Source: Lachnoclostridium sp. UBA2905
Lineage (GTDB): Bacteria; Bacillota; Clostridia; Lachnospirales; Lachnospiraceae
DNA length: 29,733 bases
Direction of reading: 5' to 3'
Assembly: GCA_002349525.1 (NCBI GenBank)
Contig: DEDL01000028.1
Span: forward strand, 47,044 to 76,776
Shown: positions 16,657 through 23,816 of the stretch, in pieces
Layout: the number at the start of each line of letters is the position of its first letter
How positions within the stretch are numbered: the first letter of the stretch is position 1
Notes under the pieces: generated by a model
Told to the model about the DNA's origin: nothing
Databases searched by the model: none
What the model saw: the letters and a program-made list of their open reading frames with translations, nothing else
Translations under genes and position numbers: made by a program

Positions 16657-18435
16657 TACTAACAGCTTGGCAAATTCCTTCTCAGGAAGTGGCTTTGAAA
16701 AATAGAAGCCCTGAATATAATCGCATTCATGAGACACAAGATATTCATACTGATTCTTATTCTCAACACCCTCAGCCACAACCTTCATTCCAATGCTGTG
16801 AGCCATACTGATAATTGAACGGATAATGAGCCTTGTTCTCTCGCTCTTCTCAAGATTACTAATAAATCCCATATCAAGCTTAAGAATATCAAACTTATAC
16901 TCACGTATAGCACTAAATGATGAATAACCGCTTCCAAAATCATCCAAAAGAATTGATATTCCCATATTATGTAATTCACTAAGTGTTCTGTTATCACTAT
17001 CTGCCAAAGTAGTATATGCGGACTCCGTAACCTCATATCTGACAAACTGACCCGGCATACTTGAATTACGTATTCCATCAAGAAGCTTTTTAATCATTTT
17101 CTTATCAAAAAAGTCCATTCTTGAAAGATTGACAGAAATCGGAACAAGCCTGTGGTTGGTCTCATAAAGATATTCAAGGAACTCCTTAACCTTAGTACCA
17201 ACATACAAATCAACCTGGGAAACGAAGCCGTTCTCCTCAAGCATAGGAATAAATAATCCCGGTGAAACCATTCCATGAATTGGACTTATCCACCTTACAA
17301 GAGCCTCTGCTGACACAACCTCCTTGGTTTTGGCATCATATATAGGCTGATAATATACACAAAATTCCTTCTTATCAATCGCTTCCTTAACCCTGTCAAT
17401 AAGCTCTGCCCTTGAAATATAATTCTGTGACATGGTATCTTCAAAGACTGCATATGGATTAGCGTACTCATCCTCAATAAACTTCTCTGCAAGCTTTGCC
17501 CTGTCACACATGGAGCCAACATCAATTTTCCTATCCTTAACGTAAAATACACCTACTTTACCATTAATTGTAAATGATTTATTGTTATTGAAAACATATT
17601 CAGCATAACATATCTTATCAAGATACTCCGGCTTAAAATGATCCGCTTCAATAAGGCAGACAAAATGATCTGCTTCAAGTCTTGCAATTGCAAGTGGCTT
17701 AAGCTCTGAATTCTTCAGTATAATAGGAAAGCTCTTCAGAACCTGGTCTCCACCCTCCTGCGTACATATCTCATTGAGTGCCTTAAAGCCCTTTAAATTG
17801 AAAAATAAAACAGCAAAATCCATGTCATCATTCTTGCGTATAATCTCTCCGGCCTTCCTAACAAAACCTGCCCTGTTATACTGGCCCGTAAGAGAATCAA
17901 TCTCTCTGTGCTTATTGGCATTGCTCTTTGCAAAAAGTGTCAATGCAGCAATTGCAGCACTGCCTGCCACCAGAAATTCTGTTATAAGTTCCGGAAGGTC
18001 AGCAATCTCAACAGCACTGTCAAAGCTGTAGGAATACACTGCAGAAAATGCAATCACAGCGATGTAATAGGCCAGTGTTATAACTCCCATCATCACCCTT
18101 GCCTTGTGCTTAGTGGCAATCATAATACATATGACACCAAGAAGCAGATACAAGAGGGCATCTCTTCCATAGTAAAAATAAACCATTGGAAACTCAAAAT
18201 AAGTAAGCATCACAAATAGAAAATACGATGCTGTAAGAATTCTCTCGGTTTTAATCGCCACAAGAAAAACCACAATTGCAATTAACGAATAAAGTGAACA
18301 TATATAAGTTGGAACTCTCCATCCATGAAGAGTGAAGTTAATCACAAACCCTGTAATGTTGGCAATACATATAATCGTAGTAAGGATGCTAAAGGTTTTT
18401 ATCTCAAACTCTTTAACCTCGACAGTACCTTTCAT
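16639..18435 (-). CDS. Membrane cyclic-di-GMP phosphodiesterase (degenerate GGDEF + EAL)
   Basis: Signalling protein of 598 aa. The N-terminus has about six membrane segments (residues 12-170). A GGDEF-like domain (about 180-335) carries EADHF at 254-258 where an active cyclase has GGDEF, so it is probably not a cyclase. The EAL domain (about 340-595) keeps the key motifs: EALVRW (377-382), ISVNLS, EVTES, LLDDFGSGYSS (497-507), LKLDMGFI and VAEGVEN. Phosphodiesterase activity on c-di-GMP is therefore likely. It lies between hydE and hydCBA in the same direction. A promoter upstream and AGGGGG 8 nt before the ATG suggest it is also expressed on its own. A link to hydrogen metabolism is only inferred from position. 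Confidence 0.9.
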   Translation of the reverse strand: MKGTVEVKEFEIKTFSILTTIICIANITGFVINFTLHGWRVPTYICSLYSLIAIVVFLVAIKTERILTASYFLFVMLTYFEFPMVYFYYGRDALLYLLLGVICIMIATKHKARVMMGVITLAYYIAVIAFSAVYSYSFDSAVEIADLPELITEFLVAGSAAIAALTLFAKSNANKHREIDSLTGQYNRAGFVRKAGEIIRKNDDMDFAVLFFNLKGFKALNEICTQEGGDQVLKSFPIILKNSELKPLAIARLEADHFVCLIEADHFKPEYLDKICYAEYVFNNNKSFTINGKVGVFYVKDRKIDVGSMCDRAKLAEKFIEDEYANPYAVFEDTMSQNYISRAELIDRVKEAIDKKEFCVYYQPIYDAKTKEVVSAEALVRWISPIHGMVSPGLFIPMLEENGFVSQVDLYVGTKVKEFLEYLYETNHRLVPISVNLSRMDFFDKKMIKKLLDGIRNSSMPGQFVRYEVTESAYTTLADSDNRTLSELHNMGISILLDDFGSGYSSFSAIREYKFDILKLDMGFISNLEKSERTRLIIRSIISMAHSIGMKVVAEGVENKNQYEYLVSHECDYIQGFYFSKPLPEKEFAKLLVKKDKQ

Positions 18436-18481
18436 ATAACGCCCCCTTCAGTTATCTTTTGTTTAGACAAATTCTTAATTT

Positions 18482-18510
18482 ATTTTAACATTTTTTATTA
18501 TTATTTACAA
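18482..18510 (-). promoter_or_regulatory. Promoter of the EAL gene
   Basis: TTGTAA (18510-18505), a 17-nt spacer and TAAAAT (18487-18482) with an upstream TG (extended -10) on the minus strand. It lies about 45 nt before the EAL start codon. Confidence 0.6.
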
Positions 18511-18597
18511 TGATAATGTTATATAATTCTGCCTTCTTATGACAATATTATATAAACTTGTCACACTGTGACAATGTTATATAAGCCTGTCGCCTCT
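18511..18597 (-). repeat. 29-nt tandem repeat, three units, built from the 3' end of hydE
   Basis: Units start at 18511, 18540 and 18569 (plus strand tgayaatrttatataa, then more variable). The unit at 18569-18597 includes the last codons and stop of hydE (transcript GACAGGCTTATATAA). The next copies downstream read GACAAGTTTATATAA and GCAGAATTATATAA at the matching place. The hydE terminus with its TAA has thus been copied twice into the spacer. Confidence 0.85.
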
Positions 18598-19644
18598 ATC
18601 GATAATAATGTGTTTTCCTGCAGCTTCCACACGTCTTGTCAGACATCCTATACATTCAGCCGCTTCTTCACCTGTACATATCTTATTGTCATAGAGGGAA
18701 TAATCCTCTCTCACTTGTCTTGGTGAAAGATTAGGCATCACAACATTGGCACCTGCTTTAAGGCCCATTTCCCTGCCCTGTGGATGAATAGTTCCAAGGG
18801 CCGTTGTTGCCGGAATAAGGGCTTTTGGAAGCAAAAGTCTTATTAGTGATATTAATTTTAAGGTCAGCTCAAGTGTTCCCTGCCTTTCATTCTTAAAAGG
18901 AGTCTCATGGTGGGGAATAAATGGTCCGATGCCAACCATATCAGGCTGAAATTCCTTTAAAAATCTCATTTCCCTAACAAGGTGGTCAATTGTCTGATAA
19001 GGAGAGCCAACCATAAACCCACAGCCGGTCTGATAACCTATACTTTTAAGTTCATAAAGGCATCTCATCCTATTATCAAAGCTCATGCTTTCCGGATGGA
19101 GCCTTGCATAATGAGTCTTGTCTGCAGTCTCATGACGCAAAAGATACCTGTCCGCCCCGGCATCATGCCAGACCTTGTAATCTTCCCTGCTTCTCTCACC
19201 TATAGACAGGGTCACTGCACAGTCCGGATGATTTGACTTAAGAGTATATACAATATCAGCAATATCCTTCCTTGTATAATGCATGTCCTCCCCACCCTGA
19301 AGGACAAATGTCCTGAAACCAAGCTCATAACCAGTTTTGGCACAATCAATTATCTGTTCCTTAGTAAGTCTGTATCTTGAGAGATGTCTGTTGTCCCTTC
19401 TGATGCCACAATAGAGGCAGTCATTTTTGCAGAAGTTGGTGAACTCAATAAGGCCTCTGATATATACACTGTCACCATAATACCTGCTGCAGACACTGTC
19501 CCCGCAGGCATAAAGAAATGATGGGTCTAACTCATTTTCCCAATTTGCCAGGACCACCTTCCATTCTTCATCAGTAAGATTACCTGTATCCTTCAGTTTT
19601 AAGATTATATTTGATGTATCCGTATCATTGTATAAATTATGCAT
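18577..19644 (-). CDS. hydE: [FeFe]-hydrogenase maturase HydE (radical SAM)
   Basis: Radical SAM enzyme that helps build the di-iron subcluster of the H-cluster, acting with HydG and HydF, which are not in this window. Length of 355 aa is normal. The radical SAM cluster motif CxxxCxxC is at 72-79 (FCKNDCLYCGI), preceded by VYIRGLIEFTN. GGED near 118 and the later GFMVGSPYQT and GPFIPHHETPF regions fit HydE better than biotin synthase. It heads the hydrogenase locus and has a strong promoter. AGGAC precedes the ATG. Confidence 0.93.
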   Translation of the reverse strand: MHNLYNDTDTSNIILKLKDTGNLTDEEWKVVLANWENELDPSFLYACGDSVCSRYYGDSVYIRGLIEFTNFCKNDCLYCGIRRDNRHLSRYRLTKEQIIDCAKTGYELGFRTFVLQGGEDMHYTRKDIADIVYTLKSNHPDCAVTLSIGERSREDYKVWHDAGADRYLLRHETADKTHYARLHPESMSFDNRMRCLYELKSIGYQTGCGFMVGSPYQTIDHLVREMRFLKEFQPDMVGIGPFIPHHETPFKNERQGTLELTLKLISLIRLLLPKALIPATTALGTIHPQGREMGLKAGANVVMPNLSPRQVREDYSLYDNKICTGEEAAECIGCLTRRVEAAGKHIIIDRGDRLI

Positions 19645-19691
19645 AATGTTGTCCTATCTTTTTGTTGTATGTGCCCCGATGCACACATTTA

Positions 19692-19720
19692 AGTATACAA
19701 TAAATGCCCTGCTTTATCAA
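19692..19720 (-). promoter_or_regulatory. Promoter of hydE, nearly identical to the one at 23331-23359
   Basis: TTGATA (19720-19715), a 17-nt spacer and TATACT (19697-19692) on the minus strand. The spacer matches the second promoter at 14 of 17 positions and contains an ATAAA-N8-TTTAT dyad that overlaps the -35. The leader is about 45 nt. Confidence 0.8.
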
Positions 19721-19828
19721 ATTTCCTTGCATGTTTTAACACATATCCTTAACAAATATCATTAATATATACCCATGACATATTGCAGGCCCTTAAAATC
19801 ATAAAACCTGAATATGATATTTTGCTAT

Positions 19829-19878
19829 AAAAAACCTCCAAAGTAATAGATTTATATCTTCAATCTGTCTACTTCAGG
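19829..19878 (-). terminator. Possible terminator after the gene relic
   Basis: An imperfect hairpin between 19838-19852 and 19862-19878 (AAGTA and AGATT stem blocks with internal loops) is followed on the minus strand by GGAGG and six T. It starts at the last stop codon of the relic at 19869, where a gene's own terminator would be expected. Confidence 0.4.
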
Positions 19879-19988
19879 ATTCCCGCTTTTTTCCTAACAT
19901 CATCAGGTATTAACTATTCATCCTCCTAAACAAATGAAACATCTTTCTTCATTCCCAGATAAATTTCACTGTCAAGTGTACTTATCGC
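19869..19988 (-). pseudogene. Relic of an unidentified coding sequence
   Basis: One minus-strand frame reads as protein-like sequence broken by stops: STLDSEIYLGMKKDVSFV, stop, EDE, stop, then LIPDDVRKKAGILK and a stop at 19869, followed at once by a hairpin. The residue mix looks coding and the end point matches the hairpin, so I read it as the decayed 3' end of a gene. I cannot name the family. The rest of the 460-nt gap holds the hydE promoter, the terminator at 19989 and nothing else I recognise. Confidence 0.3.
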
Positions 19989-20033
19989 AAAAAAGAAGCT
20001 TGTCACATTAAATTTCTTAATATGACAAGCTTC
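19989..20033 (-). terminator. Rho-independent terminator of the secreted protein gene
   Basis: GAAGCTTGTCA (19995-20005) pairs with its complement at 20023-20033, and the stem extends inwards through ATTAA/TTAAT with one mismatch. On the minus strand it is followed by six T (19994-19989). It lies about 75 nt after the stop at 20108. Confidence 0.92.
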
Positions 20034-20107
20034 CGCAATTATTCATTATAATATAATGAAATATATAATTAATAAATTGTAGATTAATTAAAAGTATACT
20101 ACCAGGT

Positions 20108-21991
20108 TTACTTCTTAGTAAGTTTTACAGATGTAATAGTCATTTTTCTGCCATCTTCTTTGGGAAGATCAAAAAATCTCATATTTGAGAAATTACCATC
20201 TTCTGTTGCAGGGTCCAAATCCAATATGAGTGTTCCTGTTCCCATCATTGGTGTACCATTCCACTTACCATTATCTTTTGGAATCCAGCCTACAACATCA
20301 GTTCCAAAATGCTGTGTATGATGTGAATGTTCCATCAAATCAGAATCCCTATATGATATAGCGATTTTTCTGAAATCATTTGCCTTATATATATCACTTG
20401 GAATTTTGAAACCAAATGAACCTCCATCATCAGAAGTTGTTCCTTTTGTTTCTATAGTAACGGATTTGTCAGCATTAAATGTCAGAGCTACTTTACTAAG
20501 TGCTACAACATTTGCCTCGTTTAATTCTAATTCATACTCATCTCTTATATCCTCAGGATTAATCCATTTTGAATTTGAAAAAATAACTGACTCAATTATA
20601 AATGTAAATGGTTTATCTTTCGTAGGTGTAGGATCTCCAGTCCATATACGAACATTCTTAATTGGACCTGATTCTGCAGTTGTTACAGCCTCTCCTTCTT
20701 TTGCATGATGGAAGTGATCCATATATTTTGGTTCATCTGTTAATAAACCATTATTTACAGTGTCAAGTGCCATCCAAATATCAGCATTTGTATTCTGATA
20801 ATTAGCCTCCTTAAATTTAACAGTAACTGTATCATAATAATTTGAAACAAGATCATCCGGTAAATCAAATTCAAAATTACCATACTGACCTGTTATAGAT
20901 CCTGTCACAGTCCCATCATCGTTAATTACAGCATTACCATTACCATACTTGGAACCTTTTACTGTATTATCATTGAATTCAAGTGTATATGGTTTAGGAG
21001 CCACAGCCGGCTTCGCAAATGGCAATACCTTGACATCAATCTTTGAAATACTTAATTCTTCAAAAGTTTCATCCAATGGAGCTTTAATAAAGAGTACACT
21101 TGAGTCAACACTTGCATTTATTTTTAATGGAAATACACTATTCATTGTAACATTTTCATTAATCTCTGTTGCCTTAGTCCCATTCTGTTCAATCCATGCA
21201 CGCACTCTGCTGCTACCAGAAGCGGTTCCATATATTGTTACTTCAACATCAGATCCCACTACAAATCCCTTATCATGTATTGGAACAATGATGCCTTCAA
21301 CATTCTTAGCCTTAATTGCCCCAGAAAAACTGTCACGTTCCATAGTTCCCTTACCATATAATAGCTCTGCTTTTGTAAGATCAAGTGAACATTCTGTCTC
21401 AAAATTTTTATTAAGTGTCATATTCTTATTATTATCAACAGTTATCTTATATCCAGCTGCAGTAGCAACACCACTAACACTTCTTGTTTCCTCTACAGAA
21501 GTAGCAACATTATCTACTGGTCCTCCTTCTGAAGGAACACCAGTAACAAATCCCTGTGCAATAACATCAGTTCCAATATTATCAGAATTAATTCCGTTAA
21601 TCTCAACAGCATACTGAAGTGTATTGCTTGTCTTATCAATAGCATATATTTTGTTATACTTCTTATATGTAACTGGTACTGTATTGCCTTTAACAGTAAG
21701 ATTGATACCAAAATCCTGACCCTTAGAAACCTTAATCTGATCATAGTTTTCTACTTCCATAAGGAATCGAAGGCTCTGAGTTGCACCATTCTGATTAGAT
21801 ATTGTTGCACCAACAATTCTTACTTGTGGATCTGCCACAGTTTCATCACCTGAAGCATCTGTACCTTCATTCTCTACATCTTCAGTACTACCGCCTTCAG
21901 CTGCTTTAGCTGTATTACTAACATTGGTTCCGGCACACATTGTCATGCCCATTGCAAAAGCACATACAAGTGCTAAAGCTCTTTTCTTCAT
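20108..21991 (-). CDS. Large secreted protein with two related C-terminal beta-sandwich domains
   Basis: Extracellular protein of 627 aa with no catalytic motif that I recognise. It has a signal peptide (about 1-31), a short acidic stretch (32-55), and beta-rich regions to about 345. Two domains that look like copies of each other follow (about 348-480 and 490-627). Each opens with a YxLELN/YTLEFN strand, continues through DGTVTGS/DKSVTIE and GNFEFDLP/GSFGFKIP, and ends with NVRIW/NMRFF plus a final strand. The copies resemble carbohydrate-binding modules, but this is inference. AAGGGG lies about 11 nt before the ATG. It follows the small peptide gene by 103 nt in the same direction and may share its promoter. 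Confidence 0.8.
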   Translation of the reverse strand: MKKRALALVCAFAMGMTMCAGTNVSNTAKAAEGGSTEDVENEGTDASGDETVADPQVRIVGATISNQNGATQSLRFLMEVENYDQIKVSKGQDFGINLTVKGNTVPVTYKKYNKIYAIDKTSNTLQYAVEINGINSDNIGTDVIAQGFVTGVPSEGGPVDNVATSVEETRSVSGVATAAGYKITVDNNKNMTLNKNFETECSLDLTKAELLYGKGTMERDSFSGAIKAKNVEGIIVPIHDKGFVVGSDVEVTIYGTASGSSRVRAWIEQNGTKATEINENVTMNSVFPLKINASVDSSVLFIKAPLDETFEELSISKIDVKVLPFAKPAVAPKPYTLEFNDNTVKGSKYGNGNAVINDDGTVTGSITGQYGNFEFDLPDDLVSNYYDTVTVKFKEANYQNTNADIWMALDTVNNGLLTDEPKYMDHFHHAKEGEAVTTAESGPIKNVRIWTGDPTPTKDKPFTFIIESVIFSNSKWINPEDIRDEYELELNEANVVALSKVALTFNADKSVTIETKGTTSDDGGSFGFKIPSDIYKANDFRKIAISYRDSDLMEHSHHTQHFGTDVVGWIPKDNGKWNGTPMMGTGTLILDLDPATEDGNFSNMRFFDLPKEDGRKMTITSVKLTKK

Positions 21992-22094
21992 ATTATAAAT
22001 CCCCTTTCCGTCTTAGCTTCTTCACTCAAGATCAAGCTAATTGCATAATACTAGTTTTTCATATTAATTATCTTATTATCTTGCTCAATTTACA

Positions 22095-22253
22095 TTACTC
22101 ATTATCTTTAATACCAGTAGTATTAATTCCAAGCAGCTCATCAAAGTTAATCTTGTTCATATCACCCGTTGCCGCAAAGTCACTGGTTCTCACGATATCT
22201 TCTGTCTCAAACATGATAATATTAGCTTCCGGTGTCTCGTACTCTTTTTTCAT
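22095..22253 (-). CDS. 52-aa peptide with YxxP motif, possible precursor peptide
   Basis: The start is the ATG at 22253, with a strong AAGGAGG 9 nt upstream; an in-frame upstream start at 22286 has no such site. The peptide begins MKKEYETPEANIIMFETEDI and then has a Gly/Thr/Asn/Asp-rich C-terminal half ending TTGIKDNE. There is no signal peptide, Cys or double-Gly site. Tyr-5/Pro-8 matches the YxxP part of the leader motif that PqqD-like (RRE) proteins bind in lasso peptides, but the Leu and Gly of that motif are absent. A PqqD-like gene lies 1.3 kb away on the other strand. Function is unknown; the precursor idea is inference. It has its own promoter at 22322-22350. Confidence 0.7.
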   Translation of the reverse strand: MKKEYETPEANIIMFETEDIVRTSDFAATGDMNKINFDELLGINTTGIKDNE

Positions 22254-22321
22254 ACCAATAATCCTCCTTACAATATAATCAGCCATACAGACTATAATCT
22301 TTGTTTTTTCTTTTAATCTTT

Positions 22322-22350
22322 ATTCTACTATTCCAATACCCTCTTGTCAA
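22322..22350 (-). promoter_or_regulatory. Sigma-A promoter of the small peptide gene
   Basis: Perfect TTGACA (22350-22345), a 17-nt spacer and TAGAAT (22327-22322) on the minus strand. The leader is about 60 nt. It is the strongest -35 in the window. Confidence 0.8.
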
Positions 22351-22362
22351 TTAAATACGATT

Positions 22363-22393
22363 GCAAAAAACCCTATATTTACGGGTTTTTTGC
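22363..22393 (-). terminator. Terminator after the small Big2 gene (symmetric hairpin)
   Basis: GCAAAAAACCC (22363-22373) pairs perfectly with GGGTTTTTTGC (22383-22393) around a 9-nt loop. A/T runs in both arms would let it act on either strand. It lies just upstream of the -35 of the peptide gene and would insulate that promoter. The 180 nt between it and 22573 are AT-rich apart from a 36-codon minus-strand frame at 22488-22598. Confidence 0.85.
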
Positions 22394-22572
22394 TTGTTTT
22401 TTTGTTTTTTTTATATTTTTTTAATATTATGTTTATTTATTTCCTGAATCTGTATATTAATTCCCACTCAAAACATTCTTACAAGCTTTACCGGAAGGAC
22501 CATGCAGCTGATTTTGTAATATCTGGCAGTTTATACCAACATCTTGCATCAGCATCTTTTATACGCCCCTCA

Positions 22573-23238
22573 TTAATACCATCCCGGAATCCAGCCATCG
22601 TCCCTTGTTGAAGGATTCATAACCGGAGCGTCAGCAATACCCGGATCAACACTGGTTGCAGGACGTCTGGTAGGAGTAGGTTTTGGTGCCCGTGTAGCCT
22701 TTGGCTTTTCTGTAGCCTTTGGCTTTTCTGTTACCTTTGGCTTCGCCGTTGTCTTTGGATTATCTGTGCTCTTCGGTTTTTTAGTTGAAGATGGATTAAG
22801 CAGATCATCCATATTAATTGAATTATCTCCCGTATGTTTGTTGTCTATATTATTCTGATTGTTGCCCTGGCTGTCAGCTACAGTAACAACATTGTTATAT
22901 AAATGCACTTTCTTGTTGGAAATAACTCTTACACTACATTTGTAGGATTTTTTGCCAAGCTTTGCAGTAATTTTTGCTTTGCCGGACTTCTTTGCTCTTA
23001 CAAGACCTTTCTTTGAAACCGGGGCAACTTTTTTGTTGCTGCTTTTCCATATAACTTTTATACCTTTTTTAGCATTCTTTATCTTAAGTCTGATCTTAGC
23101 ACCCTTTTCCATAGTGAGGGATGTTCTGCTAATTCTTACTTTTTTGCTTTTTGCCGACACAGGCATTACACAGACAGACACAGCAAGAACTGCACATAAA
23201 ACCATAGTTGCCTTGCCTATTAACTCTTTCTTAATCAT
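22573..23238 (-). CDS. Small secreted Big2 protein with Lys/Thr/Pro linker
   Basis: Predicted secreted protein of 221 aa from the ATG at 23238. That start has AAAGGA upstream; an in-frame TTG six codons earlier overlaps this site and is rejected. Signal peptide about 1-29, then one lysine-rich Big2-like domain (about 30-108) very similar in style to the one in the 9275-11068 protein (VIWKSSNKKVA against VKWKSSKKSVA). A repetitive linker of TEKPKAT-type units (about 150-195) follows. The end is short and aromatic, DDGWIPGWY. No sorting signal or catalytic domain is seen; cell-wall binding through the basic linker is inference. Its promoter resembles that of hydE. Confidence 0.8.
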   Translation of the reverse strand: MIKKELIGKATMVLCAVLAVSVCVMPVSAKSKKVRISRTSLTMEKGAKIRLKIKNAKKGIKVIWKSSNKKVAPVSKKGLVRAKKSGKAKITAKLGKKSYKCSVRVISNKKVHLYNNVVTVADSQGNNQNNIDNKHTGDNSINMDDLLNPSSTKKPKSTDNPKTTAKPKVTEKPKATEKPKATRAPKPTPTRRPATSVDPGIADAPVMNPSTRDDGWIPGWY

Positions 23239-23330
23239 ATTATTAATTCCTTTCAAATACTATTCTGGTACATCCTGGCAGATACGTCTCAATATATACC
23301 CAGCATATTCGCCACAACATATATGTTCCA

Positions 23331-23359
23331 AGTATACAATAAACGCTCTGTTTTATCAA
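23331..23359 (-). promoter_or_regulatory. Promoter of the small Big2 gene, twin of the hydE promoter
   Basis: TTGATA (23359-23354), a 17-nt spacer and TATACT (23336-23331) on the minus strand. Both hexamers and 14 of 17 spacer positions equal those of the hydE promoter. The ATAAA-N8-TTTAT dyad is kept. Confidence 0.8.
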
Positions 23360-23400
23360 TTTAAAATCTGGCTTTTCTTATACAAAATACGTAGAAAATA

Positions 23401-23409
23401 TGTTATAAT
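23401..23409 (+). promoter_or_regulatory. Extended -10 promoter of the pqqD-like operon
   Basis: TGTTATAAT on the plus strand is a perfect extended -10 (TGnTATAAT). The -35 region at 23381-23386 (TACAAA) is weak. It is divergent from the Big2 promoter about 45 nt away and gives a leader of about 125 nt before the first gene. Confidence 0.65.
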
Positions 23410-23422
23410 GTGTTTGTGTGTT

Positions 23423-23486
23423 AATATACATACTTACATGTCTGTATACTTATATACTTACATACATGCTTACGTAGTTTGCATGT
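23423..23486 (+). repeat. 8-nt degenerate tandem repeat in the operon leader
   Basis: Eight consecutive octamers close to TACTTACA start at 23423 and keep phase to 23486. They fill most of the untranslated leader between the promoter and the PqqD-like gene. Two units (23431 and 23455) are identical. Confidence 0.65.
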
Positions 23487-23540
23487 TCACAAGAATTTAC
23501 AACAACCTTTACAAAAAGATTTACGGAGAGGATTCTTTAT

Positions 23541-23807
23541 ATGAAAATAAAAAGTGATTTTATATTAAGAGAAGTAGCAGGGGCATATGTTGTCGTTGCT
23601 GTGGGCAAACGCTCAGTTGAATTCAATGGTATGATTAATCTTAATGAAAGCGGTGCCTTCCTGTGGCACCATCTTGAAAAAGGTTCCAGCGAAAATGAAC
23701 TGGCTGCCTCCCTTTTGGAAGAATATGATGTAGATGATAATCAGGCAAAGAAAGATGTTGTATCATTTATCAATCTCCTTAAGGATAATAATCTTTTAGA
23801 GGAATAA
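23541..23807 (+). CDS. PqqD-like peptide chaperone (RRE domain)
   Basis: Small cytosolic protein of 88 aa with the PqqD fold: N-terminal beta strands (VVAVGKRSVEFNGMINLNESGAFLW) and C-terminal helices ending in FINLLKDNNLLEE. Proteins of this family (PqqD, lasso B1) bind the leader of a precursor peptide and present it to modifying enzymes. The N-L-N-E-S-G-x-x-L-W segment is the usual family hallmark. It is the first gene of a five-gene plus-strand operon. GGAGAGG lies about 8 nt before the ATG. Family assignment is firm; the partner peptide is unknown. Confidence 0.88.
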   Translation: MKIKSDFILREVAGAYVVVAVGKRSVEFNGMINLNESGAFLWHHLEKGSSENELAASLLEEYDVDDNQAKKDVVSFINLLKDNNLLEE

Positions 23808-23816
23808 CATATAATT

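Noticed and set aside
20949..21617. 222-codon plus-strand frame
   Set aside because: Lies fully antisense to the secreted protein gene, which has a signal peptide, ribosome binding site, and terminator; no promoter or start site for the antisense frame.
23439..23557. 39-codon Tyr-rich plus-strand frame just before and overlapping the PqqD-like gene, at first a precursor-peptide candidate
   Set aside because: No ribosome binding site; the Tyr-rich start is simply the translation of the 8-nt repeat (TACTTACA), and the frame overlaps the leader and the true start.
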